A DNA stretch of 64,000 nt from assembly GCA_016188915.1 (NCBI GenBank), contig JACPGU010000001.1, positions 1 to 64,000 on the forward strand. The letters run 5' to 3'. Below the pieces are notes generated by a model. That model saw only the letters and a program-made list of their open reading frames with translations, made no database searches and was not told the origin of the DNA. Below, piece by piece: positions 25,351 to 34,120 of this stretch; the first letter of the stretch is position 1; every line of letters starts with the position of its first letter. A program made the translations under genes and the position numbers. The stretch is from Candidatus Microgenomates bacterium (lineage in GTDB: Bacteria > Patescibacteria > JACPGU01).

Positions 25351-26073
25351 ATGGCAGTAGCAAAAACAAAGCGTCTAGACGGGATTTTTCGTCAAATAGG
25401 ATATTCAAAATGGGTTTTCGCGCGCGCATTTTTGCCCAGTCTTAAAATATTAATCCCTCTTGCTATTTTTTCTTTTGCTTTCACGACGACCATGTCTTTG
25501 AGCCTAGACGGGTCGATTGTTGTTATCGCTCTCGTGCTTTTTATTTTGTTTTCTTTTTATGCGGCTATCGTGACAATGTATATTATTGATAGCGTGTATC
25601 GCAGGGAGAAAATTGACTTCAAAAAGCTCTTGCCTACGTCCAGAAAAAATTTTTGGAAATTTTTTATCGTGAAATTTCTAACCGCTTTAATTATTATTAT
25701 TGGCTACTTACTTTTTATCATCCCGGGGATTTTTCTCTCCGTACGCTATGCTTTTACCGGATTCGTTGCTCTTTTTGAGAAAAAAAGTATTGGAGATACG
25801 ATGGACTATGGTTTTGAGCTTACTCATGGGTATTGGTGGGCGCTTTTTGGTCGTTTCGTTATTTTGGGATTTTTGATTTCAGTGCTCTATGTCCTAATAA
25901 TTAGCGCTCTTCTTTATGTAGGATCGCTTTTGGCTCCAATCACTAGCACTATTAATAGCGGGATTATTCTCAACGCAATTACATCTTTTGTTTCTCCCTT
26001 TGTTGGCTTGTGGATAACATCATTCTATTATGTTCTTTATAGAGATATCGCGAAGAAATCGGTAACAATTTAG
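25351..26073 (+). CDS. Polytopic membrane protein, GPDPase-membrane-domain/YciC-like
   Basis: 240 aa with about six TM segments. The central motif IIPGIFLSVRYAFTGFVAL followed by TMDYGFELTHGYWWALFG is the pattern of the YciC / glycerophosphodiester phosphodiesterase membrane-domain / DUF975 superfamily (known from other genomes as 'IPGi.l..r......v..e......al..S..L..g..w'). Role unknown. Ribosome binding site AAGGAGG. The next gene starts 3 bp after its stop. Confidence 0.75.
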   Translation: MAVAKTKRLDGIFRQIGYSKWVFARAFLPSLKILIPLAIFSFAFTTTMSLSLDGSIVVIALVLFILFSFYAAIVTMYIIDSVYRREKIDFKKLLPTSRKNFWKFFIVKFLTALIIIIGYLLFIIPGIFLSVRYAFTGFVALFEKKSIGDTMDYGFELTHGYWWALFGRFVILGFLISVLYVLIISALLYVGSLLAPITSTINSGIILNAITSFVSPFVGLWITSFYYVLYRDIAKKSVTI

Positions 26074-26076
26074 TTT

Positions 26077-26751
26077 ATGCGTCCAAAGCAATTTGACTAC
26101 AAAAACAATCCGGCGTGGAGAATGTTTCGGATCATGGGGGAGTTCTCGGAGGGTTTTGAATTCATCTCTAGTCTCAAAAAGGCGGTGACGATCTTTGGTT
26201 CGGCGCGCACCAATCCGCGCGACAAATGGTACAAAGAGGCGATGAAGCTCGGAGAATTATTGGCCGGCAAAAATTACGATGTCGTCACCGGCGGAGGACC
26301 GGGGATAATGGAGGCGGCCAATCGTGGCGCTTTCGGTCGGCACAAAAAAGGTGATTCGGTGGGACTCAATATCCAATTACCGCGCGAGCAAAGAGTCAAT
26401 CCTTATGTGGAGCGTTCCATCGCTTTCCATTATTTCTTCACTCGCAAAGTGATAATGAGTTTCGTGGCCAATGCCTATGTTTATTTCCCCGGCGGGTTTG
26501 GCACGCTGGATGAGCTGTATGAAATCGTTACTTTGGTGCAAACGAAGAAATTGGAACCGGTGCCGATTATCTTGGTGGGGCGTGATTTTTGGCGACCATT
26601 GCTTGATTTTTCCAATAAGATGATGGTGGGCAAATACAAAACAGTCAACCGCAATGAGCTGAAAATAATTCAGATTGTTGATACTGCGGAAGGAGCTTTT
26701 AAGATAATTGAAAAAGCTTTGAAGAAAAATGGGAAGAAGAAACAAGAATAA
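26077..26751 (+). CDS. LOG family protein (TIGR00730, lysine-decarboxylase-like fold)
   Basis: 224 aa. The family motifs are clear: VVTGGGPGIMEAANRGA (about 70-86) and FPGGFGTLDELYEI (about 144-157, PGGxGTxxE). Members with characterised activity are cytokinin riboside 5'-monophosphate phosphoribohydrolases or AMP/nucleotide nucleosidases; the real substrate in CPR is not known. The N-terminal extension of about 35 residues resembles the longer Rossmann-fold subgroup. It follows the membrane-protein gene by 3 bp. Confidence 0.9.
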   Translation: MRPKQFDYKNNPAWRMFRIMGEFSEGFEFISSLKKAVTIFGSARTNPRDKWYKEAMKLGELLAGKNYDVVTGGGPGIMEAANRGAFGRHKKGDSVGLNIQLPREQRVNPYVERSIAFHYFFTRKVIMSFVANAYVYFPGGFGTLDELYEIVTLVQTKKLEPVPIILVGRDFWRPLLDFSNKMMVGKYKTVNRNELKIIQIVDTAEGAFKIIEKALKKNGKKKQE

Positions 26752-26793
26752 CGCAGGATATAGGATGCAGTGCCCAGGATTCAGAAATTGATA

Positions 26794-27483
26794 ATGAAGC
26801 AGATCAAAATCATTTTTGAGGACAAAGATATTTTGGTGATAGATAAACCGGCGGGGTTGGTAGTGGAGAAAGACGCAAAGACCAAGCCATCACAAGGGGA
26901 AACGCTGGAAGATATTTTGAAAAAAGATTTTCAAATCAATCTCCCGCGCGCCGGGATAGTGCACCGATTAGATCGCGATACCTCCGGGCTGATGGTGGTG
27001 GCAAAAACTGAAAAAGCTCTCGTTAATTTGCAAAATCAATTTCAGAGCCATCAGGTGGAGAAAAAATACATCGCCTTGGTTCTTGGTAGAATGGAAGCAG
27101 GGGAGGGGACGATTGATATTGCCTTAAGGCGCGATCCGAAAAACGGAACGCGATTTATTGCCTCAAAAGCGAAAGATGCTCGGAGAGCAGTAACGCATTA
27201 TAAGACAGCAGAGACGATTCGCGGACTGTCTTTACTGGAGATAAATCTGGAAACCGGGCGGACGCATCAGATTCGGGCGCATTTTTTTAGCATAGGTCAT
27301 CCGGTGATAGGGGATCAGATTTATAAAAATGGTCTTTCCGAAAGCATTTCAAAAGAGTTAAATATAGATAGGCAGTTTTTGCATGCAGAAAAACTTTCTT
27401 TTACACATCCTGTGACAGGCAAAAAATTAAATTTTCAAAGCAATTTGCCAAATGATCTAGTAAAAATAAAAAACAAACTATGA
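26794..27483 (+). CDS. RluA-family pseudouridine synthase
   Basis: Isomerises uridine in rRNA or tRNA. About 229 aa. Catalytic motif HRLDRDTSGL (about 57-66, Asp62-like), RTHQIRAHF (about 151-159) and GDQIY. There is no S4 RNA-binding domain at the N-terminus, so it is closer to the RluA/TruC size class than RluD. ATG 26794 is preferred over the upstream start at 26770 because homology begins with KQIKIIFEDKDILVIDKPAG. Its stop overlaps the next start (ATGA). Confidence 0.92.
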   Translation: MKQIKIIFEDKDILVIDKPAGLVVEKDAKTKPSQGETLEDILKKDFQINLPRAGIVHRLDRDTSGLMVVAKTEKALVNLQNQFQSHQVEKKYIALVLGRMEAGEGTIDIALRRDPKNGTRFIASKAKDARRAVTHYKTAETIRGLSLLEINLETGRTHQIRAHFFSIGHPVIGDQIYKNGLSESISKELNIDRQFLHAEKLSFTHPVTGKKLNFQSNLPNDLVKIKNKL

Positions 27484-28673
27484 ATCTAGAAAACATTCTC
27501 CCGCCACCAATGCCAGAAAAAAAATTGCCTTCTGGCGAAAATCTTTTTGATAAAGAACTTTTTGATGAACTGGGAAAAAGAACAAGGCAAGCTTTTGATC
27601 TCGGGAAAGAAATGGCAGAAAGCCCAAAAGGTAGAAATCTCGCTAGTTGGTTCAAGAAATCGCCAAGACTCAAGGCGGCGCTTTTTGCTGGCCTTGTAGC
27701 TTCCTCTATCCCTGCTCCCGGAGCGCAAGCCAAAACTAGCGAAGATTTATTTAATATAGGCAAAGGTATAGCGATAGGCAAGGTAGTAGATGGCATCAGC
27801 AAAACAAAGGTAGGGGCCAAAAACGAAAAACAAGAAGTCAAAGACGCGCTGGAGACCATAAAACAAATTCTTTACCTATATAGTTTAGTCAAGGGCGAGG
27901 ATTCTTTGGACGCGCAAGAACTAGAATCGCTTCACCAAATAATAGATATGGCGGAAGCGGAGCCAGATTCACTAGATGAGGAATCCATTGCTAGAATAAT
28001 CCGCATTTTAAATCAGCCCAATAGAGGCGAAAACGAAAGAGAGAAAAAAATGGAAAGAGTTATTAAATTGAGAGAAATCGCGTCCATTTTGCGGGAAAAA
28101 ATGGACGAAATAGAAGCATATAGGCAAGAGGTGGCGGCAAAAGAAAGAGAATTGAAAGAAGAACTGGCCAGTCGCCAGCGAGAGCAAGAAGCGGAAAACG
28201 CGAGCGCCCAATGGGACAAGGAAGCAAAAGAAAGAGAAAGGGCTTTTTATGAAGTGGATTGGGAAGACGATTCCGATATCTCAAATTACGATATGAAATT
28301 TCAACGTTCCTACGACAAAGAGCAAACAGTTTTGCCGGAAAAAGATGGAGCAAAATGGCATTTTGAAAATTGGACGAAGACTATTGATAATAAAAAAACA
28401 ATTGGCCCCTCTGTTTTGGTCAAAGAATATGATGATGGAGAATATGGCAAAGTAAAGCTTGAGATAATTGTTATGTCCACAGACAGTCCTGACAAAAAAG
28501 AAGTAATTGTTTTGTTGTCGGACAATGCCTATCAAAGGGAAAATGTGACCGATCTGGATTCTGACACGCCTAAAAAAGCCCTAGAACTTTTCAACAAAAA
28601 AAATAGAGAAAAGGAGATAATGACAGGAGAAAAAGAAGATGCCAGGGTGGAAAGGGCAAAAGATTTATTCTAA
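27480..28673 (+). CDS. Hypothetical protein, 397 aa, coiled coil
   Basis: Not recognised. A possible short hydrophobic segment near residues 62-80 (ALFAGLVASSIPAPGAQA) looks like an internal signal or TM region. Residues about 180-255 form a strongly charged Glu/Lys/Arg coiled coil; the C-terminal 110 residues look globular with alternating strands. It overlaps the pseudouridine synthase by 4 bp (ATGA), so it is translationally coupled. No homologous family can be named. Confidence 0.65.
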   Translation: MNLENILPPPMPEKKLPSGENLFDKELFDELGKRTRQAFDLGKEMAESPKGRNLASWFKKSPRLKAALFAGLVASSIPAPGAQAKTSEDLFNIGKGIAIGKVVDGISKTKVGAKNEKQEVKDALETIKQILYLYSLVKGEDSLDAQELESLHQIIDMAEAEPDSLDEESIARIIRILNQPNRGENEREKKMERVIKLREIASILREKMDEIEAYRQEVAAKERELKEELASRQREQEAENASAQWDKEAKERERAFYEVDWEDDSDISNYDMKFQRSYDKEQTVLPEKDGAKWHFENWTKTIDNKKTIGPSVLVKEYDDGEYGKVKLEIIVMSTDSPDKKEVIVLLSDNAYQRENVTDLDSDTPKKALELFNKKNREKEIMTGEKEDARVERAKDLF

Positions 28674-28701
28674 ATAAAAAAATGCCCCGCAGATGCGGGG
28701 C
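28670..28701 (-). terminator. Terminator of the GC-rich minus-strand gene
   Basis: GCCCCGC (28684-28690) and GCGGGGC (28695-28701), 7 bp around a 4-nt loop. On the minus strand it is followed by ATTTTTTTATTT, so it serves the gene ending at 28745. Confidence 0.85.
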
Positions 28702-28744
28702 AAAAAGACGGAGAGGGTAGCGCCCCCTCCCAAGGAGGACAAAA

Positions 28745-29674
28745 TTATTGAGGCGGAGGGTTCTCCTCCAAGGCCTTTTCCTTGCAAGTGGACTCATCGC
28801 CCACATACAAGGCACCTGCCGCCTCGTTTAAGCCGACGATTTTGCCGACTTTTTTCTTTTCATCGCCCTCCAGGAGGAGGGCGGTGCCGTATGCCAGGCG
28901 AAGACTTTTTCTTTTCTTCGCCACCTGAGACATACAGCCAGCTTCCGCGTATTGGACGCGGATTTCCCAGGCGCGGTAATCTTTCTCCGCCTGGGAGGCC
29001 TTGGCATTTTGCCCGAGGCGAGTCTCCACCGTGGACTGGAGGGTGTCAATTTTCCTCTCCAGAGGCGCCACTGCGGTCGCCACTTCTTCTTTGATCACCT
29101 CGCGTAGCCTTTTGCCGAAGGCGGCGAGGTGATCCTCCAACTCCTCTTGCGTCAGACTGTCCGATAGGGGCTTTACCTCCACCATCAGGACATGCCCCTT
29201 TTGGCCTGGATAGCCCAAGAGGACCATCCGGCCTTTCTTCAAAATGATGTCGCCCTCCATGGCGACATCGTGCCGGAGCCAACCGATCCCAACGGTGTGA
29301 TGTTGGGGCTGGGTTCCGTCACAGGAAATCTCCTTGAAGGTCAAGATGAAAGCCGATCCATCCTGACCTTTCGCGTAGACGCAGGCCGCGCCGTCGGTGA
29401 CGGCGATGTCGGCGTCACTCCCGAAGGGCGCTCCCAGTTGATTCAAGTCCGCGTTGGCGGTAAGAACCCCTGGAAGTATTTTCACGAAAATCCCCTGTTC
29501 GGCAGAGGCGACCGTGGCGCTGATGAAAAAAGCGCCGAGGAGAGAGAAAAACCCGAAAACGCGGGCTTTCTTCCTTCCAAAAATCTTGGCGATCATCCGA
29601 CCGAAAACGGCCGTAATGATTGCCGCGACAATCATTACGATTGCCAAAAAAACGAGTTTTTTCATCTTTTTCAC
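28745..29674 (-). CDS. GC-rich hypothetical membrane/exported protein, 309 aa
   Basis: Not recognised. Two hydrophobic segments near the N-terminus (about 7-24 and 40-58, the second followed by SASAEQ) suggest a membrane anchor or a late signal sequence. A beta-rich middle part (about 65-170) is followed by a helical Glu/Lys-rich C-terminal part (about 170-260). GC and third-position G/C are clearly higher than in the flanking housekeeping genes, a sign of different origin. Own promoter (29744-29772) and terminator. Confidence 0.6.
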   Translation of the reverse strand: MKKMKKLVFLAIVMIVAAIITAVFGRMIAKIFGRKKARVFGFFSLLGAFFISATVASAEQGIFVKILPGVLTANADLNQLGAPFGSDADIAVTDGAACVYAKGQDGSAFILTFKEISCDGTQPQHHTVGIGWLRHDVAMEGDIILKKGRMVLLGYPGQKGHVLMVEVKPLSDSLTQEELEDHLAAFGKRLREVIKEEVATAVAPLERKIDTLQSTVETRLGQNAKASQAEKDYRAWEIRVQYAEAGCMSQVAKKRKSLRLAYGTALLLEGDEKKKVGKIVGLNEAAGALYVGDESTCKEKALEENPPPQ

Positions 29675-29743
29675 GCGTCGCCCCTGGCGTGGGGCGTTCC
29701 TTTCAGTTTTTAAGGTTCGCTTCGCGATACCTGGTTTGAACGC

Positions 29744-29772
29744 AATATAGCATAATTTTACAAAAAAGTCAA
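29744..29772 (-). promoter_or_regulatory. Promoter of the GC-rich 309-aa gene
   Basis: On the minus strand TTGACT (29772-29767), a 17-bp spacer and TATATT (29749-29744). Confidence 0.8.
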
Positions 29773-29920
29773 TAGTTTTTTAAATAAACATACGACAAAT
29801 AGGACGAATAAGACAAATAGGGCAAAGGAGAAGAGAAAAAATAGCGAAAAACCATCTTGAACAATGAGAAAACTCGGGTTAAGATGGGGGAGCGAAGATT
29901 CATAATTTAAAGAGATTTTT

Positions 29921-31249
29921 ATGCGGAGAAAAATTTGGTTTATCTTTATTTTTATTCTAACTTTGGCTGTTTTCGCCGGTGTGGTGGATTGGCCTAAGGG
30001 GCCGGATATCAAAATCGGTAGTTTTTATCGTAAATTGGATATCCACCAGGGGCTAGATCTTTTAGGAGGAACACATCTGGTTTACGAAGCCGATATGATC
30101 AAAATAAATCCCAAGGAGCGTGATAGCGCGCTGGAAGGAGTAAAAAAAGTAATTGAGCGTCGCATCAATGGCTTGGGCGTGTCCGAACCGATTATTCAAA
30201 CAACCTCGTCGCTTAATTCTTATCGCATTATTATTGAGCTACCTGGTATATCTGACGTGGAGGAAGCAGTCAATCTGATCGGCCAAACAGCCCAATTGGA
30301 ATTTCGAGAAGGGATAGCAAGTCAAAGCCTGGACGAAAATGGACAATTCAAAGTGCCTGGGGCTGAAGACATCAACAATTGGAAAGATATCGGTCTAACC
30401 GGTGCCTTGTTCAAAAAAGCCAATGTGCAAGTCAATCAGAGCACTTTTGAGCCAGAGATCAATATCTCCTTTAACGACGAAGGAGCGACTATTTTTACGG
30501 AAGCAACGGGGCGTAATGTTGGCAAGCCTCTGGCAATATTTTTAGACAAAAAATTGCTTTCCGCGCCCAAGGTCAATCAAAAAATAGAAGAAAGCAACGC
30601 GGTAATCAGTGGCGGTTTTGATATCAAAGAAGCCAAAAATCTAGCCATTCAATTAAATGCTGGCGCTCTGCCGGTGCCTATTTCTTTGGCCGAGCAGAGA
30701 AACGTAGGGGCAACATTGGGTCAGGATTCTGTTCACAAAAGTTTTGTCGCCGGACTGATCGGTGTTTTGGCGGTAATTTTGTTTATGTTGGTTTATTACC
30801 GTTTGCCAGGACTACTTTCTGCCTTGGCGCTATCCATCTATTCTTTGATTGTCATGGCTTTGTTCAAAATTATTCCGGTGACCATGACCCTGGCGGGTAT
30901 CGCCGGTTTCATTTTGTCCATCGGCATGGCCGTGGACGCTAATATTTTGATTTTTGAAAGGATGAAGGAAGAGTTGCGTCGGGGCAAAACTTTTTCTTCA
31001 GCGGTAAAGGCTGGTTTTGATCGTGCTTGGAGCTCTATCCGCGATTCCAATGTTTCGTCTTTGATTACTTGTATTATTTTGTTTTATTTTGGTACTGGCC
31101 TAATCAGAGGCTTTGCTCTAACTTTGGCTATCGGTATTTTGGTCAGTATGTTTTCCGCCATTACGGTGACCAGGATTTTTTTACTGCTTTTGATTGGGAC
31201 AAAAATTTCTGAAAAAAAATGGCTTTTTGGTAGCACGAACTATAAATAA
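29921..31249 (+). CDS. secD: Protein translocase subunit SecD
   Basis: 442 aa. Uses the proton motive force to help the Sec channel finish export. TM1 (about 5-22), a large extracellular domain (P1-type regions, with DLLGGTHLVYEAD near 44-56), and five more TM segments in the C-terminal half with the conserved GAxxTLTLPGIAG-type loop seen here as MTLAGIAGFILSIGMAVDANILIFERMKEELRRG. Shorter than E. coli SecD (615 aa), as in Gram-positive bacteria. secF follows 9 bp downstream. Confidence 0.95.
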   Translation: MRRKIWFIFIFILTLAVFAGVVDWPKGPDIKIGSFYRKLDIHQGLDLLGGTHLVYEADMIKINPKERDSALEGVKKVIERRINGLGVSEPIIQTTSSLNSYRIIIELPGISDVEEAVNLIGQTAQLEFREGIASQSLDENGQFKVPGAEDINNWKDIGLTGALFKKANVQVNQSTFEPEINISFNDEGATIFTEATGRNVGKPLAIFLDKKLLSAPKVNQKIEESNAVISGGFDIKEAKNLAIQLNAGALPVPISLAEQRNVGATLGQDSVHKSFVAGLIGVLAVILFMLVYYRLPGLLSALALSIYSLIVMALFKIIPVTMTLAGIAGFILSIGMAVDANILIFERMKEELRRGKTFSSAVKAGFDRAWSSIRDSNVSSLITCIILFYFGTGLIRGFALTLAIGILVSMFSAITVTRIFLLLLIGTKISEKKWLFGSTNYK

Positions 31250-31258
31250 TATCTGCGC

Positions 31259-32143
31259 ATGAGAATTATTGAGCACTGGAAAATTTGGTTTTTTATTTCG
31301 GCCTTGGCTATTGTGCCGGGAATAATCGCCCTATCCTTGTGGGGATTAAAACCGGGAATTGATTTTGCCGGTGGGACGCTTTTGGAAATGAACTTTCCAA
31401 ACATTAAAGAATTGGACGCGCGTGAGGTGGCGGATGTTTTTGCCAATCAAGGCATAGAAGGCGCGCAAATTACTTTGACTGCTAGCAATACTTTTTTGGC
31501 GCGTTCGCATAGCATTGGTAATGCCCAATACAAAGAATTAGCGACTGCTCTAAATCAAGAAGTAGGGGAGGCCAAAGAATTGCGACTGGAAACAGTTGGA
31601 CCCACTATCAGTCGCGATTTAACAAAGAAAGCCGTTTGGGCGATTATCCTAGCTATTTTGGCTATTATTTTTTATATCGCTTGGGCTTTTCGCACTGTTC
31701 CTAGCGGGTATTCCAGTTGGAAATTTGGCCTTTCCACCATTGTCGCGTTACTTCATGATGTAGTCATCGTGATGGGTGCTTTCGCTATTTTGGGTCATTA
31801 CAAAGGGGTAGAAGTGGACAGTCTGTTTGTCACTGCTATTTTGACAACTCTTGGTTTTTCGGTGCACGATACTATCGTAGTTTTTGACAGGATTAGAGAA
31901 AATCTGCGTACGACAACCGGCACTTTTACTCAGGTAGCCAACAAAAGTATCGGCGAAACAATGAGCCGATCTATCAATACATCGGCTACGGTAATTTTTA
32001 CACTTTTGGCTTTGCTTCTTTTTGGTGGCGCCTCCATTTATTATTTTGTGTTGGCTTTAGTTATCGGTATTATTGCCGGAACGTATTCTTCAATTTTTAA
32101 TGCTTCCATCATCTTGGTTCTTTGGCACAAGAAAAAGGTTTAG
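31259..32143 (+). CDS. secF: Protein translocase subunit SecF
   Basis: 294 aa. TM1, a periplasm-side P1-like domain (about 35-105, with GIDFAGGTLLEMNF), then five TM segments with ALLHDVVIVMGAFAI and LGFSVHDTIVVFDRIRENLR. Forms the SecDF complex with the product of the upstream gene. It ends 36 bp before the DUF1290 gene, across a run of 'atcctaa' repeats. Confidence 0.95.
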   Translation: MRIIEHWKIWFFISALAIVPGIIALSLWGLKPGIDFAGGTLLEMNFPNIKELDAREVADVFANQGIEGAQITLTASNTFLARSHSIGNAQYKELATALNQEVGEAKELRLETVGPTISRDLTKKAVWAIILAILAIIFYIAWAFRTVPSGYSSWKFGLSTIVALLHDVVIVMGAFAILGHYKGVEVDSLFVTAILTTLGFSVHDTIVVFDRIRENLRTTTGTFTQVANKSIGETMSRSINTSATVIFTLLALLLFGGASIYYFVLALVIGIIAGTYSSIFNASIILVLWHKKKV

Positions 32144-32179
32144 GGTGTAGCAAATCCTAAATCCTAAATCCTAAATCCT

Positions 32180-32524
32180 ATGTTTTACACTATTTTTGGG
32201 ATAATTTTGGGGATCGTTTTCGGCGCTTTAGTGCCGATTAATATTCCCGTGGAGTATTCTCGCTATACAGCGGTGGCTATTTTGGTTATTTTGGATATTC
32301 TGATTGCTGCCGTGCGCGATCGGGCGGAAAAGCAATTTTCTACCGCCAACACCGTTACTAGCCTGATTTTTTATGTTGTTTTGACATCATTTTTTGTTTA
32401 CCTAGGAGACAAATTAAACATAGACCTTTATCTTGGAGTGACGGTGGTTTTTATGTTTCGTATTATTCAGAATATTTCTATTTTGAAAGATATTTATTTT
32501 GGCCGTTTTTGGGACGGAAAATAG
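32180..32524 (+). CDS. Small basic membrane protein, DUF1290
   Basis: 114 aa with four TM segments. The sequence follows the DUF1290 pattern: GALVPINIPVEYSRYTAVAILVILD near 14-40 and YLGDKLNIDLYLGVTVVFMFRIIQNISILKD near 75-106. In Firmicutes such genes lie in division/ftsZ clusters, and the protein is thought to act at the envelope; here it follows secDF. Function not established. Confidence 0.8.
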   Translation: MFYTIFGIILGIVFGALVPINIPVEYSRYTAVAILVILDILIAAVRDRAEKQFSTANTVTSLIFYVVLTSFFVYLGDKLNIDLYLGVTVVFMFRIIQNISILKDIYFGRFWDGK

Positions 32525-32546
32525 GACAGCAAACCTGGTTTTTGGA

Positions 32547-32572
32547 AGATCTCTCTCTTGAGAGATTTTTTG
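32547..32572 (+). terminator. Terminator after the secDF-DUF1290 operon
   Basis: ATCTCTC (32549-32555) and GAGAGAT (32560-32566) around TCTT, followed by six T. Confidence 0.85.
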
Positions 32573-32606
32573 TTTAGGGCCTCAAGAGAAAAAAACAGGA
32601 TAACCA

Positions 32607-32635
32607 TTGACAAGATTTTCAATATCAGGTATAAT
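32607..32635 (+). promoter_or_regulatory. Perfect consensus sigma-70 promoter
   Basis: TTGACA (32607-32612), a 17-bp spacer and TATAAT (32630-32635): both hexamers match the consensus exactly. It drives the sigma4/HARE-HTH gene, suggesting high expression. Confidence 0.92.
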
Positions 32636-32690
32636 AGACAATATCAAAAATAATTTACCAGCTTAAAGTCTTTTTTCCCCTGGTAGGGAG

Positions 32691-33824
32691 GTGAAAATCT
32701 TTTCAGCTGAAAAAGTTTTTATGAACAGTAACGCAGAAAAAATCTTAGATACCTTTACCGAGAGCAAGGTCAAAGACGCGCATTTTACAAAATTTGCGCG
32801 AGATTTGGTGTCTCACCTGAAAGACAAACAACAGAAAGTTATCTCTAAAAGATTTGGCTTGTCTGGCAGAAAGCGTTCCACTCTGGATGCTATTGGTAAA
32901 GAATTCGGAGTCACTCGCGAGAGTGTCCGCCAGATTGAAGTAGCCTCTATGGGCAAATTGCGCAAAGTATCCAAACTGGATCATAATAAAGAGATCTTTG
33001 TTAAGATTCGCACTCTGATTACTCAAAAAGGAGGCATTGTTTCCGAAGACGCCTTGGCGACTGAGCTAATCGCTGATCTTGAAGAAAATCGCAAAGATGA
33101 AATCAAAAAAACAATGCGCTTTCTTCTGCTCTTAGACGAAGAAATTAGCGCTATTCCTGAAGGAGAACACACAAAATCAGGCTGGTCTTTGTCTTCTTAC
33201 GCCTTGAATATGATTGAAGATATTATCAAAGCCTACGTCGCTATTTTGGATCAGCACGGAGAAGTTTTGGCCGATGAAGCTTTGCTATCGGCGATTGCTC
33301 AAAATGAAGTATCGGAAAAGCACAAAAAAAATATCTCCCCGGAATTTTTGACTTCTTCTCTGGATTTGGCCAGCAAAATTCATCTTCATGAGGGCGGTAA
33401 GAGAGGATTGATCACTTGGCCATGGATTAAGCCACGTACTGTACGCGACAAAATTTTCTATGTTTTGAGCAAAAAAAATGAGCCCATGCATTTTGCCGAT
33501 ATTGCCACCGAAATTGAAAAATCTAATTTTGATCACAAAAAGGCAACAGTTCAAACCGTGCATAATGAATTGATCTCTGACAGCCGTTTTGTTCTTGTCG
33601 GACGGGGTTTGTATGGTCTCTCTACTTGGGGTTTTGAGGCGGGAACAGTAGAAGAGGTGATTGAAAAAATCTTAAAAAAGGCCGATGGACCGATGGATCA
33701 AAAAGATATCGTCAACGCGATTATGGCCAAAAAGAGAGTAAAAAAAGCAACTATTTTAATCAATCTGCAAAATTCTAAAAAGTTCAAAAGAACCAAAGAA
33801 GGTTGGATGCTGGTGGAGGGATAA
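32691..33824 (+). CDS. Sigma-70 region 4 / HARE-HTH transcription protein
   Basis: About 377 aa. Residues about 40-95 form a sigma-70 region 4-like helix-turn-helix (ISKRFGLSGRKRSTLDAIGKEFGVTRESVRQIEVASMGKLRK), which contacts -35 DNA in true sigma factors. There is no region 2, so it cannot open promoters alone. The C-terminal part (about 250-320) is a HARE-HTH domain as in RNA polymerase delta (RpoE) with the pattern VRDKIFYVLSKKNEPMHFADIA. A middle helical part joins them. Likely binds RNA polymerase and modulates it. The GTG at 32691 abuts the ribosome binding site GGGAGG; ATG 32721 is the alternative start. Confidence 0.8.
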   Translation: MKIFSAEKVFMNSNAEKILDTFTESKVKDAHFTKFARDLVSHLKDKQQKVISKRFGLSGRKRSTLDAIGKEFGVTRESVRQIEVASMGKLRKVSKLDHNKEIFVKIRTLITQKGGIVSEDALATELIADLEENRKDEIKKTMRFLLLLDEEISAIPEGEHTKSGWSLSSYALNMIEDIIKAYVAILDQHGEVLADEALLSAIAQNEVSEKHKKNISPEFLTSSLDLASKIHLHEGGKRGLITWPWIKPRTVRDKIFYVLSKKNEPMHFADIATEIEKSNFDHKKATVQTVHNELISDSRFVLVGRGLYGLSTWGFEAGTVEEVIEKILKKADGPMDQKDIVNAIMAKKRVKKATILINLQNSKKFKRTKEGWMLVEG

Positions 33825-33903
33825 GAAATTAAAAAAGTAAGAAAGTAAGAAAGTAAAAAATTAAATAAATAAGGTGTGCGAAAAAAATTGAGCAAAAAAC
33901 ATG

Positions 33904-33950
33904 AAGTAAAAAGCCCCTGTCGACAACTCTTGCGAAGGGGCTTTTTACTT
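33904..33950. terminator. Bidirectional terminator after the sigma4/HARE-HTH gene
   Basis: Perfect 14-bp arms AAGTAAAAAGCCCC (33904-33917) and GGGGCTTTTTACTT (33937-33950). The 296-bp gap up to the next gene also has two more hairpins, TTAGACAGA/TCTGTCTAA (about 34007-34031) and AGACAA/TTGTCT (about 34044-34059), and low-complexity 'aagtaag' runs. Confidence 0.88.
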
Positions 33951-34120
33951 TTCAAAATAAGAGTATAATATTTCATTAGGAAAGGATCTCCTGATTCATT
34001 TTTCTGTTTAGACAGAGCATCGTTCTGTCTAAGGGGGATACAAGACAATGCTTTGTCTCTACTGACAAATAATAGAATTCTACTCTCTTATTTTCTTATT
34101 TTATTAATTTCTTATCCTCC

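Noticed and set aside
28693..29750. Plus-strand ORFs of 98-173 aa over the GC-rich gene
   Set aside because: High GC keeps several frames open; only the minus-strand frame has promoter, membrane segments and terminator.
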